Shown here: piece by piece, positions 1-8,161 of the stretch
How the letters are laid out: every line of letters starts with the position of its first letter
Position numbering within the stretch: position 1 is the first letter of the stretch
Origin: Notoacmeibacter marinus
Lineage (GTDB): Bacteria; Pseudomonadota; Alphaproteobacteria; Rhizobiales; Rhizobiaceae
Direction: 5' to 3'
NCBI RefSeq assembly: GCF_002238045.1
Contig: NZ_NBYO01000001.1
Coordinates: 1,364,001-1,428,000 of the forward strand
DNA length: 64,000 nt
Notes under the pieces: generated by a model
The model's database searches: none
The model's input: only the letters and a program-made list of their open reading frames with translations
Told to the model about the DNA's origin: nothing
Made by a program: the position numbers and the translations under genes

Positions 1-1
1 G

Positions 2-127
2 CCGGTCTATGTCGAGGGGCGCAAGGCGGCCACGCTACGCGGCAACAATATTGCCGAGGATTTCCGCGCCATGCTCGCCGATTATATCGAGCGACGATTC
101 GGCCGAAACGCCGACGCGGCGGAGTGA
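2..127 (+). CDS. ispG: 4-hydroxy-3-methylbut-2-enyl diphosphate synthase, C-terminal fragment
   Basis: Only the last 41 codons are in the window; the reading frame is open at the left edge and stops at 125-127. The residues [20 protein letters not shown] resemble the conserved C-terminus of IspG (GcpE), the iron-sulfur enzyme that makes HMBPP in the non-mevalonate isoprenoid pathway. The [4Fe-4S] cysteines lie outside the window, so the call rests on the tail alone. The transglycosylase gene starts 4 bases downstream. Confidence 0.7.
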   Translation, partial: PVYVEGRKAATLRGNNIAEDFRAMLADYIERRFGRNADAAE

Positions 128-131
128 GGCC

Positions 132-974
132 ATGCGGGGCCGGCGCATCGGCCTTGCTCTCTGCCTTCTCCTGCTTGCCGTGCCGGTTTCGGCCCAGCCT
201 GTGGAAACCGCGCCGGCCGCGCATGTGAAACGGGTCTGCGGCCTGATCAAACGCGAAGCGGAGAAGAACGGTCTTCCCGCCGCTTTTTTCGCCCGCCTGG
301 TCTGGACGGAGAGCCGATTCGATTCCGGTGCGATCTCGCCGGTCGGCGCGGAAGGCATCGCGCAGTTCATGCCCGGCACTGCCAAGCTGCGCGGTTTATC
401 CGATGCGTTCGATCTGGAAACGGCGCTGGCGGCATCGGCGGCGTATCTTGCCGAGATGCGGGCGCGCTACGGCAATCTCGGCCGCGCGGCCATCGGCTAC
501 AATGCCGGCGAAGAACGGTTGCGCAAATGGATCGGCGGCAATCCATGGCTGCCGCTCGAAACCGAAAATTATGTGCTCAAAGTGATGCAGGAGCCGGCGG
601 ATCGCTTCGCCGATGCGTCTTATCGGAGCGGGATCGCGCCGCTGAGCGTCAAGCACTCCTTTCTCAAGGGATGCGAACGCCTGCCGGTGATTCGCACCCG
701 TTCGCCCGCCATGGCGCGCTCGGCCAAGCGCTGGTTGGTGCAACTGGCCGGCAGCTTCCGGCGATCGGCGGCAGAGCGGCAATTGCAGCGGCTGCGGCAG
801 CGTCATGCGATGCTGGGGCGCCACGATCCGGTCGTGACAAGAATGCGGCGGCCCGGCGTCAGAGCGCGGATCTATGCCGCCGGGATTGGCGCGGACAGCC
901 GCGCCGAGGCCAACCGTCTGTGCGCCGAATTTCGCCGGCAGGGCGGAAGCTGCGTGGTGCAGCGCATCCGCTGA
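132..974 (+). CDS. Lytic transglycosylase, SLT domain, exported
   Basis: A 280-residue protein with an N-terminal signal peptide (hydrophobic residues about 5-18, likely cleavage near VSA-QP at 21). The SLT lysozyme-like domain covers about residues 33-150: ESRF at 60-63 with catalytic Glu60, GIAQFMPGTA at 75-84 and GYNAGE at 122-127, the three signature blocks of family 1 lytic transglycosylases. Such enzymes cleave peptidoglycan to 1,6-anhydro-muropeptides in the periplasm. The last 40 residues (alternating basic, with two Cys) look like a weak SPOR-type repeat, which is an inference. The ATG at 132 is chosen because it opens directly into the signal peptide, 4 bases after ispG, suggesting co-transcription. 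Confidence 0.88.
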   Translation: MRGRRIGLALCLLLLAVPVSAQPVETAPAAHVKRVCGLIKREAEKNGLPAAFFARLVWTESRFDSGAISPVGAEGIAQFMPGTAKLRGLSDAFDLETALAASAAYLAEMRARYGNLGRAAIGYNAGEERLRKWIGGNPWLPLETENYVLKVMQEPADRFADASYRSGIAPLSVKHSFLKGCERLPVIRTRSPAMARSAKRWLVQLAGSFRRSAAERQLQRLRQRHAMLGRHDPVVTRMRRPGVRARIYAAGIGADSRAEANRLCAEFRRQGGSCVVQRIR

Positions 975-986
975 CGGGCGTTGACG

Positions 987-1916
987 CTAGCGGTCGCGAA
1001 AGGCGATGTAGCGCGCCGTCTGCACGAGGATGTCCGCCTTCGATCCAAAGGGGTCCAGCAGATCGGTCGCTTCGACCACGAGGTCGCGCAGGCGCGCGGT
1101 CGTCCAGTCGATGCCATGAAGCGAGGGCAGCGTCGCCTTGTTGGCAGCAGCATCCTTGCCGGTCGCCTTGCCGGTGGTGGCCGTATCGGAGGTCAGGTCC
1201 AGCAAATCGTCGGCAAGCTGGAAGGACAGTCCGACGATTTCGCCAAAGCGGCGCAGCCGCGCCCGTTCATCGCCCGATGCGCCGGCGGCAATGGCGCCCG
1301 CTTCGCAGGCATAGCGCAGGAGCGCGCCGGTCTTCATGCTCTGAAGCATCTCGATGTCGCGAATTGCGAGCGGCCGGTCGGTCTTTTCCGCCTCCAGGTC
1401 GCGCATCTGGCCACCGACCATCCCGCCAATGCCGGCAGCGCGCGACAGGCCGGCGACCAAAGCGAGCTTGCGGGTCGGGGGCAGATCCGTTTCATCGCTC
1501 GACACGATGTCGAAGGCGAGGGTCAGGAGGGCATCGCCCGCCAGGATCGCCGTCGCCTCGTCGAAGGCGCGATGGACCGTCGGCCGACCGCGCCGGAGAT
1601 CGTCATCGTCCATGGCCGGCAGATCGTCATGGATCAGCGAATAACAATGAACGCATTCGAGCGCCGCTCCGACCCGAAGAACGGCGTCTGTATTTGCGTG
1701 GAACAAAGCCGCGCTCTGCTCGACCAGAAAGGGGCGCAATCTTTTGCCGCCACCGAGCAGCCCATGCGCCATTGCCGCGCGCAGCCGTTCCGGTCGGGCG
1801 ATTTCATCGCAGAGCGTCTGCGGCGATAAAAGCCGGTCCAGCAATTTCTCCATCCGCTCGGCATGATCGGCAAGAACGGCGGGCGGCGTTGCAGGGGTGG
1901 GGCGGCTTTCATCCAT
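987..1916 (-). CDS. ispA: Polyprenyl (farnesyl/geranylgeranyl-type) diphosphate synthase
   Basis: A 309-residue trans-isoprenyl diphosphate synthase. GGKRLRP (56-62) binds isopentenyl diphosphate. The first Asp-rich motif is DDLPAMDDDD (97-106) and the second is DDLLD (236-240), both Mg-diphosphate sites. The two extra residues between the Asp pairs of the first motif, and the length, fit the bacterial IspA farnesyl diphosphate synthase subgroup rather than the long octaprenyl synthases, but chain length cannot be settled by eye. It converges with the transglycosylase gene (12 bases between stops) and diverges from mtgA. The gene sits close to ispG, another isoprenoid gene. Confidence 0.88.
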   Translation of the reverse strand: MDESRPTPATPPAVLADHAERMEKLLDRLLSPQTLCDEIARPERLRAAMAHGLLGGGKRLRPFLVEQSAALFHANTDAVLRVGAALECVHCYSLIHDDLPAMDDDDLRRGRPTVHRAFDEATAILAGDALLTLAFDIVSSDETDLPPTRKLALVAGLSRAAGIGGMVGGQMRDLEAEKTDRPLAIRDIEMLQSMKTGALLRYACEAGAIAAGASGDERARLRRFGEIVGLSFQLADDLLDLTSDTATTGKATGKDAAANKATLPSLHGIDWTTARLRDLVVEATDLLDPFGSKADILVQTARYIAFRDR

Positions 1917-2084
1917 GGCGGCTGACCTGCCCTGTCCTTATCGCCCGGTCAAGCGTGGTCCGATCCTCATTCGGCGGCGTTGCGCCCGGCGGCCTCCCTC
2001 AGTATGGCAAGAGGACAGCTGGAGCGCGCCGCGCGATACGGACAAACGGGATATAATTGTGTGCCAAAGCGTGATGACAGCAGC

Positions 2085-2903
2085 ATGGCAGACGGCACGA
2101 AGAGCGATGGCGCGTCCTTTCCCGATGCGGTCATGGCCGAGGACCGCGTCTTGAGCCGCGGGCCGAAGGCGAAGCCGGGCCGCCGTAAGGGCAAGGCAAC
2201 TGCGCCACGCCGTGGAAAGCGCGGCCGGCGCTGGTTCGTGCGGGCCGCTCTGGTTCTCGCCATCATCGCGCTCCTTCCCATCGGTCTGATCGCGCTGGCG
2301 CTCGTACCGCAGATTCGTCCGGTCTCCACATTGATGATCGCCGATCTGATCGCGCTGAAGGGCTATGAACGGCAATGGGTCTCTCTGGACGAAATGGCGC
2401 CGGTCCTGCCACGCAGCGTGATGATGAGCGAAGATGGCCAGTTCTGCCGCCATTACGGCGTGGATCTCGGTGAATTGAAGGTGGTCGTGGAAGACGCGCT
2501 GGACGGGGAGAAGACGCGCGGCGCGTCCACCATTCCGATGCAGCTTGTGAAGAACCTCTTCCTCTGGCCGTCGCGCTCCTTCGTGCGCAAGGGGATCGAG
2601 ATCCCATATGCCGTTGCGATGGACGCCATTCTGCCCAAGCGCCGGATCATGGAAATCTACCTCAATGTGGTGGAGCTGGGTGAGGGGATTTACGGCGTCG
2701 AGGCGGCTTCGCAGCACTATTTCGGCCGTTCGGCGGCAAAGCTGTCGGCGGAGCAGGCAGCAAGGCTGGCCGCCACTTTGCCGAACCCTGCCGAACGCAA
2801 CCCGGAAGCGGGCGGGCCGGGCACCCGCAAGCTGGCGCGGCTGATCCAGCGCCGGGCAACCCGAAGCGGAGCCTATACCGGATGTCTGGAACTGGATGGC
2901 TGA
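2085..2903 (+). CDS. mtgA: Monofunctional biosynthetic peptidoglycan transglycosylase
   Basis: A 272-residue GT51 glycosyltransferase that polymerises lipid II into glycan strands at the outer face of the inner membrane. A basic N-terminus (27-50) is followed by one membrane segment (about 51-74). GT51 blocks follow in order: [11 protein letters not shown] (115-125, catalytic Glu116), RGASTIPMQ (145-153), and [10 protein letters not shown] (185-194). No transpeptidase domain follows, as expected for MtgA. The start is uncertain: the ATG at 2085 has no strong ribosome-binding site, and an in-frame GTG lies at 2061. Homologues are usually nearer 230 residues, so the basic leader is longer than average. 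Confidence 0.9.
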   Translation: MADGTKSDGASFPDAVMAEDRVLSRGPKAKPGRRKGKATAPRRGKRGRRWFVRAALVLAIIALLPIGLIALALVPQIRPVSTLMIADLIALKGYERQWVSLDEMAPVLPRSVMMSEDGQFCRHYGVDLGELKVVVEDALDGEKTRGASTIPMQLVKNLFLWPSRSFVRKGIEIPYAVAMDAILPKRRIMEIYLNVVELGEGIYGVEAASQHYFGRSAAKLSAEQAARLAATLPNPAERNPEAGGPGTRKLARLIQRRATRSGAYTGCLELDG

Positions 2904-3062
2904 CCGAGGAAACGGTCGCGTTGCGGTGCAATTTTTCGCCGCAAGGTGCTGGCCATCGCCGCATGGACGGTGTATAGGCCCGCCAATTCATAAAACCATC
3001 GCCGCTCTGGATGGTCCTTTCGTGAGGGCCGGCAAGCGTGTTGAGCCAAATGGAGACGCACC

Positions 3063-3242
3063 ATGGCAGTGCCGAAAAGGAAAGTTTCGCGTGCGAAGCG
3101 TGGTATGCGCCGCAGCACGGATGCGCTGAAGCAGCCTACCTATATCGAAGATTCGAATTCGGGCGAACTGCGCCGTCCGCATCACATCGACCTGAAGAGC
3201 GGCATGTATCGCGGCCGCCAGGTGCTTCAGCCGAAGGACTGA
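3063..3242 (+). CDS. rpmF: 50S ribosomal protein L32
   Basis: A 59-residue basic protein beginning [18 protein letters not shown], the canonical L32 N-terminus, and ending in the alphaproteobacterial tail with [14 protein letters not shown]. It lacks the two Cys pairs of zinc-binding L32 forms, which is usual in this class. It is a structural protein of the large ribosomal subunit. The gene stands alone and is followed by a hairpin terminator at 3281-3310. Confidence 0.95.
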   Translation: MAVPKRKVSRAKRGMRRSTDALKQPTYIEDSNSGELRRPHHIDLKSGMYRGRQVLQPKD

Positions 3243-3280
3243 CGCGGCACCCCTGCGGCGAACGACGTCTTTCGATGGTG

Positions 3281-3310
3281 AGCCGGCCTCCTTCGGGACG
3301 CCGGCTTTTC
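3281..3310 (+). terminator. Intrinsic terminator of rpmF
   Basis: A 7-bp perfect stem AGCCGGC (3281-3287) pairs with GCCGGCT (3300-3306) and is followed by a short T tract ending at 3309. It lies 38 bases after the rpmF stop and just before the converging epimerase gene. Confidence 0.7.
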
Positions 3311-3314
3311 TGCG

Positions 3315-4538
3315 TCACGTGCTATCCAGCGAACGCCGCACAGCGGCGGCGTAGGTCGGTGCAAGCGGAAGTCGCGCAGCGAGAACGGCCTGGTAGGCAT
3401 GGTAGAGGTCCGGCTTGCCCCGATAGATGGCCTCGGAGGGCTGGTTCCGACCGTCCACCTCGTTCCACCAACCGGCGAACGCCTCATCGACAAACACATC
3501 TTCGATGGTGGCCCAGAATCGGTTACGCCATTCGGCATAGCCTTCACCGCCGGTTCGGCCGGACAGAAATTCGGCAGCGACTGCTGCTTCGGCTATGACC
3601 CAGTGCGGACGGTTTTCAACGCTCGCCTCGCCATCCCAGCCAACCGTGTAGACGATACCGGGCGGCTCATCCTTCCAGCCATCGCGCAAGGTGGCGGCGA
3701 ACAGTCCCTCCGCGTCGTCGCGAAGGGTGGAAGGGGACGCGCGTCCGGCCTCCTCCAACGCCATTTGCAGCCGCAACAGCAGATGAGACCATTCGGCGTA
3801 ATGGCCCGGCGTCAGTCCGTAAGGGCGAAGATCGTCATATGGCCGTTCGGCGTTGAAGGTTCTCAGGACATTCCAGGTCCGGTCGAAATGCTCGATCACG
3901 GCATGGCCATTGCTTCGGGCGTGGTCATGGATCAGCCGCTCGACGATCCGTTCGGCCCTTCCGAGCCATTCGGTATCACCCGTCACGTCGGCAAGAGCGA
4001 GAAACGCTTCGACGCTATGCATGTTCGCATTGGCGCCGCGATAGTCCATTTCGCCGGTCCAGTCCGCCTCGAAGCGTTCGCGCATCGCGCCCTCGTCTTC
4101 GGACCAGAAGCGCCGTTCGATCACGGCGATGGCTTCGTCGAGAAGGTCGCGGGCGTCGTAGCCGAAGCCGACGGCGGTGCTGGCGGCCAGCGCCACGAAA
4201 GCGTGGAGGTAGGCCTCCTTGCGGCGGTCTTCGCCAGTATCGTTCTTGTACCAGCCACCATGTTTGTCATCGCGCAACGGGCCCCGAAGGGCCTTGAGGC
4301 CGTGGCCGACGAGATGGGCGCCGTCAAATTCGCCCAGCGCCGTCGCCAGCGCGTAGCTGTGGATCTTGCGGCAGGTCAGAACACCGTCGATCGGCGCGTC
4401 CGTCGGCAACCGTCCAGCAGTGTCCAGCACCCCGAACCCACCGCCGGGTATGGCGGCCGCGACGGAAAACTCAAGAAGGCGCCGGGTTTCGCGTCGCAAG
4501 AAGTCCGGCTGCGGCGGCAAGGGTTTGGCTGACGGCAT
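3315..4538 (-). CDS. AGE-family sugar 2-epimerase/aldose-ketose isomerase
   Basis: A 407-residue (alpha/alpha)6-barrel protein of the N-acylglucosamine 2-epimerase family. The visible family blocks are LVGHGLKALRG (76-86), NANMHSVEAFLAL (170-182), the EHFDRTWN segment near 217, PGHYAEW (244-250), and, near the C-terminus, KPDLYHAYQAVL. His174 and His246 match the conserved histidines used for proton transfer. The RGANANMHSVEA context resembles the mannose isomerase/YihS-like branch more than true GlcNAc epimerases, so a mannose-fructose type isomerase is the likelier activity; this is an inference. The ATG at 4538 is preferred over an upstream in-frame start at 4583. It lies downstream of phaR on the same strand. 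Confidence 0.82.
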   Translation of the reverse strand: MPSAKPLPPQPDFLRRETRRLLEFSVAAAIPGGGFGVLDTAGRLPTDAPIDGVLTCRKIHSYALATALGEFDGAHLVGHGLKALRGPLRDDKHGGWYKNDTGEDRRKEAYLHAFVALAASTAVGFGYDARDLLDEAIAVIERRFWSEDEGAMRERFEADWTGEMDYRGANANMHSVEAFLALADVTGDTEWLGRAERIVERLIHDHARSNGHAVIEHFDRTWNVLRTFNAERPYDDLRPYGLTPGHYAEWSHLLLRLQMALEEAGRASPSTLRDDAEGLFAATLRDGWKDEPPGIVYTVGWDGEASVENRPHWVIAEAAVAAEFLSGRTGGEGYAEWRNRFWATIEDVFVDEAFAGWWNEVDGRNQPSEAIYRGKPDLYHAYQAVLAARLPLAPTYAAAVRRSLDST

Positions 4539-4625
4539 CGTCCGGTCCTGGTCCTGACAGGGAAGGATCAAGCTGCGCCCCACGCATTCGAAGAAGCCGG
4601 CGCTGCGTTGCGATTGTCCGGAGGA

Positions 4626-5228
4626 TCAGCTGCTGCCGAGCTTGTCGAGCTTTTCCTGCATGGCGGCGATCTGGCGCTTCATCTCACTTAGATCATTGCC
4701 AGACTGGGTCTCCTGGCCACCGTCGACCTCCATGGCGTCGATGCCGGCAGCCGGGCCCGCGGCGAACGGATTGAACATGCTCATCGCCTTGGTGAACATT
4801 TCCATATTGCGCCGGGCCTGCTCTTCCATGGCCTTCTGGCCGACGCTCATCAGCTGAACCGGGTCGCCCATCGCGCTGGTGAATTCCTCGCGAAGCTGTT
4901 CCTGACGGCTCTGGAACGCCTTCATCGACTGTTCGAGATAGGACGGGACAAACATCTGCATCTGGTCGCCGTAATAGGCGATCAGTTGACGCAGGAAGGG
5001 TATGGGCAGCATGGCGTTGCCCGTCTGGTTCTCCAGCTCGAAAATGATCTGGGTCAGGACGGAATGGGTGATATCGGCACCGGTCTTCGCGTCCTGCACC
5101 ACGAAGTCCTCGTCGCGCTTGACCATGTTGGAAAGGTCTTCAAGCGTAACGTATGTGCTGGTGCCCGTATTGTAGAGCCGGCGGTTGGCGTATTTCTTGA
5201 TGACGATGGTGCCGCCCTTTTCTGCCAT
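4626..5228 (-). CDS. phaR: Polyhydroxyalkanoate synthesis repressor
   Basis: A 200-residue protein. The N-terminal PHB/PHA accumulation regulator DNA-binding domain includes IKKYANRRLYNTGTSTYV at 10-27. A phasin-like accumulation domain follows (about 70-130, LENQTGN...LRQLIAYYGDQMQ), and the tail is Gln/Met-rich. PhaR binds PHA granules and represses pha and phasin genes when free. The start at 5228 has a good GGGAG ribosome-binding site. It is transcribed divergently from phaA across 282 bp, which presumably holds both promoters and possible PhaR operators. Confidence 0.93.
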   Translation of the reverse strand: MAEKGGTIVIKKYANRRLYNTGTSTYVTLEDLSNMVKRDEDFVVQDAKTGADITHSVLTQIIFELENQTGNAMLPIPFLRQLIAYYGDQMQMFVPSYLEQSMKAFQSRQEQLREEFTSAMGDPVQLMSVGQKAMEEQARRNMEMFTKAMSMFNPFAAGPAAGIDAMEVDGGQETQSGNDLSEMKRQIAAMQEKLDKLGSS

Positions 5229-5510
5229 TCCATGTCTCCCTGTCTGATGACGGATCGCAATCCGGCGTTGCTGCATCGTTTTGCACTGTGCTGCGACAAT
5301 AGGCATGGCAATTGTGCGATGCCAAGCGGTATTGTGCAGATGCGTAGAAGAATTGTGACCCTTGCCAAAGGGCCTGTCGAAAGCAATTCTTACCCAGAGG
5401 CAAATGCGGACGCACGTCAAGGGAGGATATTGGGGCCAGGGCTGGTCTTGATCCGGGGCCTCATATAGGCCGACAAACAGAAAAGTCTTTGCAAGGAAGG
5501 TTAATAACCG

Positions 5511-6692
5511 ATGAGCCAATCCATCGTCATCGCCAGTGCGGCGCGTACCCCCGTGGGTTCATTCAACGGCGCTTTCGCCAATGTTCCGGCCCATGAGCTG
5601 GGCGCTACCGCCATCAAGGCCGCGCTGGAGCGTGCGGGTGTCGATCCCAACGAGGTCGACGAGGTCATTCTCGGCCAGATCCTGACGGCGGCGCAAGGCC
5701 AGAACCCGGCGCGCCAGGCCGCGATGGCGGCGGGCTGCCCTCAGGAGACGACGGCGTGGGGGCTCAACCAGCTCTGCGGATCGGGCTTGCGCACGATTGC
5801 CATCGGTATGCAGCAGATCGCCATGGGTGATGCCTCGATCATCGTGGCCGGTGGCCAGGAAAGCATGAGCATGGCGCCTCATGCCGCGCATCTGCGCGGC
5901 GGCGTGAAGATGGGTGACCTCAAAATGCAGGACACCATGCTGAAGGACGGCCTGATGGACGCTTTCTACGGCTACCATATGGGCAACACCGCCGAGAACG
6001 TGGCCGAGAAATGGCAGCTTTCGCGCGATACGCAGGACGAATTTGCTGTTGCATCGCAAAACAAGGCGGAAGCCGCCCAGAAGGCCGGCAAGTTCAAGGA
6101 TGAGATCGTGCCCTTCACGGTGAAGGGCCGCAAGGGCGATACGGTCGTCGAGGATGACGAGTACATCAAGCATGGCGTGACGAAGGAAAAGATCGGCAAG
6201 CTGCGCCCGGCCTTCAACAAGGAAGGCTCCGTCACGGCGGCCAATGCCTCCGGCATCAATGACGGCGCGGCGGCCGTGGTGCTGATGAGCGAAGAGGAAG
6301 CGTCCAGGCGCGGCATCACGCCACTGGCGCGGATCGTGTCCTGGGCGACGGCGGGCGTCGATCCGCAGATCATGGGCACCGGCCCGATCCCGGCTTCGCG
6401 CAAGGCGCTGGAAAAGGCTGGTTGGAAGGTCGACGATCTGGACATTGTGGAAGCCAACGAAGCCTTTGCCGCGCAGGCCTGCGCGGTCAACAAGGATATG
6501 GGCTGGAACCCCGACATTGTGAACGTCAATGGCGGGGCGATCGCCATCGGCCATCCGGTCGGCGCCTCGGGCGCGCGCATCTTCAACACGCTTCTGTTCG
6601 AGATGAAGCGCGGCGGCGCCAAGAAGGGGCTCGCCACGCTCTGCATCGGCGGTGGCATGGGCGTCGCCATGTGCGTCGAAAACATGAACTGA
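5511..6692 (+). CDS. phaA: Acetyl-CoA C-acetyltransferase (beta-ketothiolase)
   Basis: A 393-residue biosynthetic thiolase that condenses two acetyl-CoA into acetoacetyl-CoA, the first step of polyhydroxybutyrate synthesis. Nucleophilic Cys89 lies in [10 protein letters not shown], His348 in [12 protein letters not shown], and the second catalytic Cys378 in TLCIGGGMG. Length matches the family. An AAGGAAGG ribosome-binding site precedes the ATG. It is divergent from its likely regulator phaR and followed by a terminator, so phaB, 202 bp on, has its own promoter or depends on read-through. Confidence 0.96.
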   Translation: MSQSIVIASAARTPVGSFNGAFANVPAHELGATAIKAALERAGVDPNEVDEVILGQILTAAQGQNPARQAAMAAGCPQETTAWGLNQLCGSGLRTIAIGMQQIAMGDASIIVAGGQESMSMAPHAAHLRGGVKMGDLKMQDTMLKDGLMDAFYGYHMGNTAENVAEKWQLSRDTQDEFAVASQNKAEAAQKAGKFKDEIVPFTVKGRKGDTVVEDDEYIKHGVTKEKIGKLRPAFNKEGSVTAANASGINDGAAAVVLMSEEEASRRGITPLARIVSWATAGVDPQIMGTGPIPASRKALEKAGWKVDDLDIVEANEAFAAQACAVNKDMGWNPDIVNVNGGAIAIGHPVGASGARIFNTLLFEMKRGGAKKGLATLCIGGGMGVAMCVENMN

Positions 6693-6716
6693 TCTTCGGA
6701 GCGTTTCCCGATGAAC

Positions 6717-6755
6717 GGCCCGCGATTTTCCTGAGGAAAGTCGCGGGCCTTTTCT
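6717..6755 (+). terminator. Intrinsic terminator after phaA
   Basis: The strong stem GGCCCGCGA...TTTC (6717-6730) pairs with GAAAGTCGCGGGCC (6736-6749) around a short loop. A T-rich run (6750-6754) follows. Confidence 0.85.
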
Positions 6756-6894
6756 ATGGTGCTTTTGGCTCGGTTTGTGTTGCGGTGCGGCAAAAACTAA
6801 GCCGAATGAAGCACTTGCGCTGACCTACCCCTGTCCTACAAAAAGAAGGGTGGAATGACGGAAAACCGTCATCCCGGACAATTGGGAGGACTAT

Positions 6895-7623
6895 ATGGGA
6901 CGAGTAGCAATCGTGACGGGAGGCAGCCGCGGCATTGGCGCGGCGATCTCAAAAGCGCTGAAAGAGGCTGGCCATACAGTCGCCGCCACCTATGCCGGCA
7001 ATGACGAAAAGGCCGCCGCCTTCACCGAGGAAACCGGAATCAAAACCTTCAAATGGGATGTCGGATCCTTCGACGCCTGCAAGGAGGGGATCGCCAAGGT
7101 GGAGGAGGCGCTCGGCGGGCCGGTGGAAATCCTGGTCAACAATGCCGGCATCACCCGCGATGCGCCGTTCCACAAGATGACGCCCGAACATTGGGACGCC
7201 GTTATTGGCACCAATCTGACCGGCCTCTTCAACATGACCCGTAATGTCTGGGAGGGCATGCGCGATCGCGGCTTCGGACGTATCATCAATATATCATCGG
7301 TCAACGGGCAGAAGGGCCAGTTTGCGCAGGCGAACTATTCGGCGGCCAAGGCCGGGGACCTCGGTTTCACCAAGGCCCTGGCGCAGGAAGGCGCGCGCAA
7401 GGGGGTGACGGTCAACGCGATCTGCCCGGGCTACATCAACACCGACATGATGAGCACGATTCCGGAAAAGGTGATGAACGAGACGATCCTGCCGCAAATT
7501 CCGGTCGGCCGGCTCGGCGAGCCAGAGGAGATCGCGCGTTGTGTCGGGTTCCTTGCCTCCGACGACGCGGCCTTCATTACCGGCTCGACCCTGTCGCCGA
7601 ATGGCGGCCAGTACATGATCTGA
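6895..7623 (+). CDS. phaB: Acetoacetyl-CoA reductase
   Basis: A 242-residue short-chain dehydrogenase. It has the NADP(H) motif TGGSRGIG (8-15), NNAG (82-85), a catalytic Ser at 134/135 in INISSVNGQKGQ, and Tyr148-x3-Lys152 in YSAAKAG. The VNGQKGQFAQANYSA stretch is typical of PhaB, which reduces acetoacetyl-CoA to (R)-3-hydroxybutyryl-CoA for PHB synthesis. FabG is the main alternative family member. GGAGG lies before the ATG. It follows phaA and has its own terminator. Confidence 0.94.
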   Translation: MGRVAIVTGGSRGIGAAISKALKEAGHTVAATYAGNDEKAAAFTEETGIKTFKWDVGSFDACKEGIAKVEEALGGPVEILVNNAGITRDAPFHKMTPEHWDAVIGTNLTGLFNMTRNVWEGMRDRGFGRIINISSVNGQKGQFAQANYSAAKAGDLGFTKALAQEGARKGVTVNAICPGYINTDMMSTIPEKVMNETILPQIPVGRLGEPEEIARCVGFLASDDAAFITGSTLSPNGGQYMI

Positions 7624-7649
7624 CGGTTTGGGATCGTAAACGTGATGCG

Positions 7650-7681
7650 ATGGCGCGCTCATTCGAGCGCGCCATTTTTTC
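7650..7681 (+). terminator. Intrinsic terminator after phaB
   Basis: A perfect 11-bp stem ATGGCGCGCTC (7650-7660), loop ATTC, then GAGCGCGCCAT (7665-7675), followed by a run of T residues. Confidence 0.92.
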
Positions 7682-8161
7682 GTGACATCGCATTGTGGCA
7701 TTTCGTGCCGCGTCCGCTTGCCAAGGAACGACGAAATGCGTTCAGACTTCGTTAGGAAAATGCGCTGGCCGAGTCGGCGAATCGGTGTGTTCCGTTTCGG
7801 CCTCCCTTCGTTCCGGTATCGTTTCAAAACCTAACAAAATCAAAATTTTGCGGTAAGACATCGATAGGGTTTCTTTCTGAAAGGTTTCTCCCCGGCCGGT
7901 CCGGCACTGCTTCATTAACGTTTCGGCTCCGGATGGCGGACCGGGCAGGTCAGCGTCTCCTATATTTCGGTGCGAGCCGAGCCCTCCGCGCACGATCTAG
8001 CGGTGAACAAAGCGGCAATCCGCCGATACACGCGATTCGGCCACGGTCCGTTCCATTCCCGTTCCAACCCTTAACGTACCGGGCCGGCCTCTCTATGTAC
8101 TGGCTGAATAAAGAAGGGGCGAAAGGCGCGGTGCGCGCCTGGCGGACGGTCGAAAGAGGCG
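7682..8161. other. Long intergenic region before the helicase gene
   Basis: About 480 bp with no convincing gene. It is locally AT-rich, with an inverted repeat CAAAAT-CAAA-ATTTTG at 7835-7850. A 39-codon minus-strand frame (ATG near 7864) and a 32-codon plus-strand frame (ATG at 7737) exist, but neither has a good ribosome-binding site or recognisable content. The promoter of the helicase gene presumably lies here. Confidence 0.5.

Noticed and set aside
527-2056. 509-codon plus-strand frame crossing two genes
   Set aside because: It overlaps the transglycosylase and is antisense to the prenyl synthase; Arg-rich with no motifs.
7742-7993. Minus-strand frame with a possible 39-residue peptide (MSYRKILILLGF...)
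   Set aside because: The start looks plausible but the ribosome-binding site is weak and the rest of the peptide is polar and unstructured. Not enough support for a gene.
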